From Carex sylvatica (lineage: Eukaryota > Streptophyta > Magnoliopsida > Poales > Cyperaceae), in NCBI GenBank assembly GCA_964058845.1, contig CAXKVR010000494.1, positions 1 through 33,962 of the forward strand: 33,962 nucleotides of DNA, given 5' to 3'. The stretch's first letter is position 1; each line of letters opens with the position of its first letter. The notes below the pieces were generated by a model. It had not been told where the DNA came from and searched no databases. It worked only from the letters and a program-made list of their open reading frames with translations. Shown here in pieces: positions 33,147 to 33,962 of the stretch. The translations under genes and the position numbers were made by a program.

Positions 33147-33962
33147 TCAATGACCCAGAATATAACGGGGATAATCTGCATGCGAGAAGCGCTGTCTCCG
33201 ATGGCGTCGCCTGTGACCTCTTCCTAGCAGTTTTTTTTCTTGGCTACTCTCAGATGGACGTGGAGTCTCATCAAGTGAATGAGACGTGGATGCCCCTGCG
33301 TCACCACCAGGTGGACGAGATGTCGATGCCCCTGCATTTTATGTTGCATTACTATTTTATTATTTTATTATGACACCCAATGTTAGAAAAAAAAAGAAAA
33401 AAGTGAAGCTGACCTGCGTCACCAGTACCGACTGATGGACCTCCGAGAAACCAACTAGTCGTCTGAACCTCACGCTCACGCTGAAAAGTATCTATAGATA
33501 CTCGTTGTGCATACTCCACATCCTCTTGATTCTGCGTATCCAAAAAATCATCAAAGGTGCGTGTGCCTAATCCCTACTCTTGATAATTCGCCTAAGACGG
33601 ATTGTGTCTACTCTGATCCTGATTGACATGCAATTTGTACACATTTTTAATTCCTAAAAAAATACATGTAATTCATAAAAAATACTTCTTTTGAATGAAG
33701 TACATACATGTCCGAGATCAAGGCCGTAACTCGGTCCATGCGTCTGGAAAAGGCTGTCCGGATACTAAACTTGCGTCCCCTGATCTTGAGATACCTATAA
33801 TCGAATGTTAGCTTCATAAGTTGTGGTTTACAAACAAATTTGTTTAATCCCTGCTACAAAATTACCTATCCGGGGTCTGCAGCTTGATGCGGTGGATTTA
33901 TCAGTGCAAATGCTTCCTGATGGATGTACTTTCTCCATTCGGTGCCGTCGTATAACCAATCC
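33147..33962 (-). pseudogene. Degenerate four-exon coding remnant, unidentified (minus strand, cut by the window edge)
   Basis: On the minus strand, exons 33962-33866, 33794-33708, 33618-33414 and 33331-33147 have GT donors and AG acceptors and join in phase. They read DWLYDGTEWRKYIHQEAF... in the first and a basic GRGHRRRHRRQR tail in the last, ending at TGA 33149-33147. TAG stops interrupt the frame at 33868-33866, 33767-33765, 33594-33592 and 33576-33574. The phase agreement suggests a once-real gene; the stops show decay. The proline/serine-poor first exon and RG/RH-rich tail loosely recall C-terminal regions of plant mobile domain proteins linked to Mutator elements, but I cannot assign the family with confidence. 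Confidence 0.45.

Noticed and set aside
1..33962. CRISPR arrays, rRNA genes, prokaryotic operons or viral gene clusters
   Set aside because: None seen. The repeats are inverted or LTR-type, genes are spliced, and no spacer-repeat pattern exists.

Overview
The window is nuclear DNA of a flowering plant. It has spliced genes with GT-AG introns, plant-type protein families (a RABA-class Rab GTPase, a full-size PDR/ABCG transporter, a TATA-binding protein, a PP2C tail), a Ty3/gypsy LTR retrotransposon primed by initiator-Met tRNA, a tRNA-derived SINE and many MITE-like hairpins. The species cannot be named from this sequence.

Layout: (1) 553-2021 (+) is a two-exon Rab GTPase of the RABA5 type, apparently intact. 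(2) About 2715-3895 is one very large inverted repeat with arms of about 545 bp. (3) 3918-10258 is a complete but dead Ty3/gypsy element with 663-bp LTRs and a 5-bp target duplication (TCATG), PBS, polypurine tract and a gag-pol frame broken about nine times. (4) 10749-15874 (+) is an eight-exon, diverged TATA-binding protein (TBP) gene with one GC donor; most of its 2.7-kb last intron is made of four MITE-type insertions. (5) 15875-18530 is intergenic and contains three more non-autonomous elements or fragments. (6) 18737-28126 (+) is a full-length, apparently intact 24-exon PDR-type ABCG transporter of 1444 residues, with a TATA box and W-boxes upstream. (7) 28127-29868 is intergenic with a SINE carrying 16-bp target duplications and a MITE. 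(8) 29869-30046 (-) is the last exon of a PP2C phosphatase. (9) About 30353-31697 is a duplicated copy of the TBP 3' end (last exon plus 3' flank). (10) 31775-33962 is repeat-rich and holds a degenerate four-exon coding remnant on the minus strand and a lysine-rich tail on the plus strand.

The genes are not an operon or an evident pathway; they are neighbours in a TE-rich chromosome segment. The most informative part is the insertion history. A hAT-type element with an 8-bp target duplication entered the TBP last intron. The TBP 3' end, with the last ~50 bp of that element, was then duplicated 14.7 kb away next to the PP2C exon. Each copy later received a different MITE, and each paralogue preserves the other's empty site. 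One of these MITEs shares its palindromic core, but not its ends, with MITEs in the TBP and PDR introns. I found no clear sign of a wholly new biochemical system; the unusual items are the diverged TBP, the modular hairpin family, the 1.2-kb foldback and the orphan exon.
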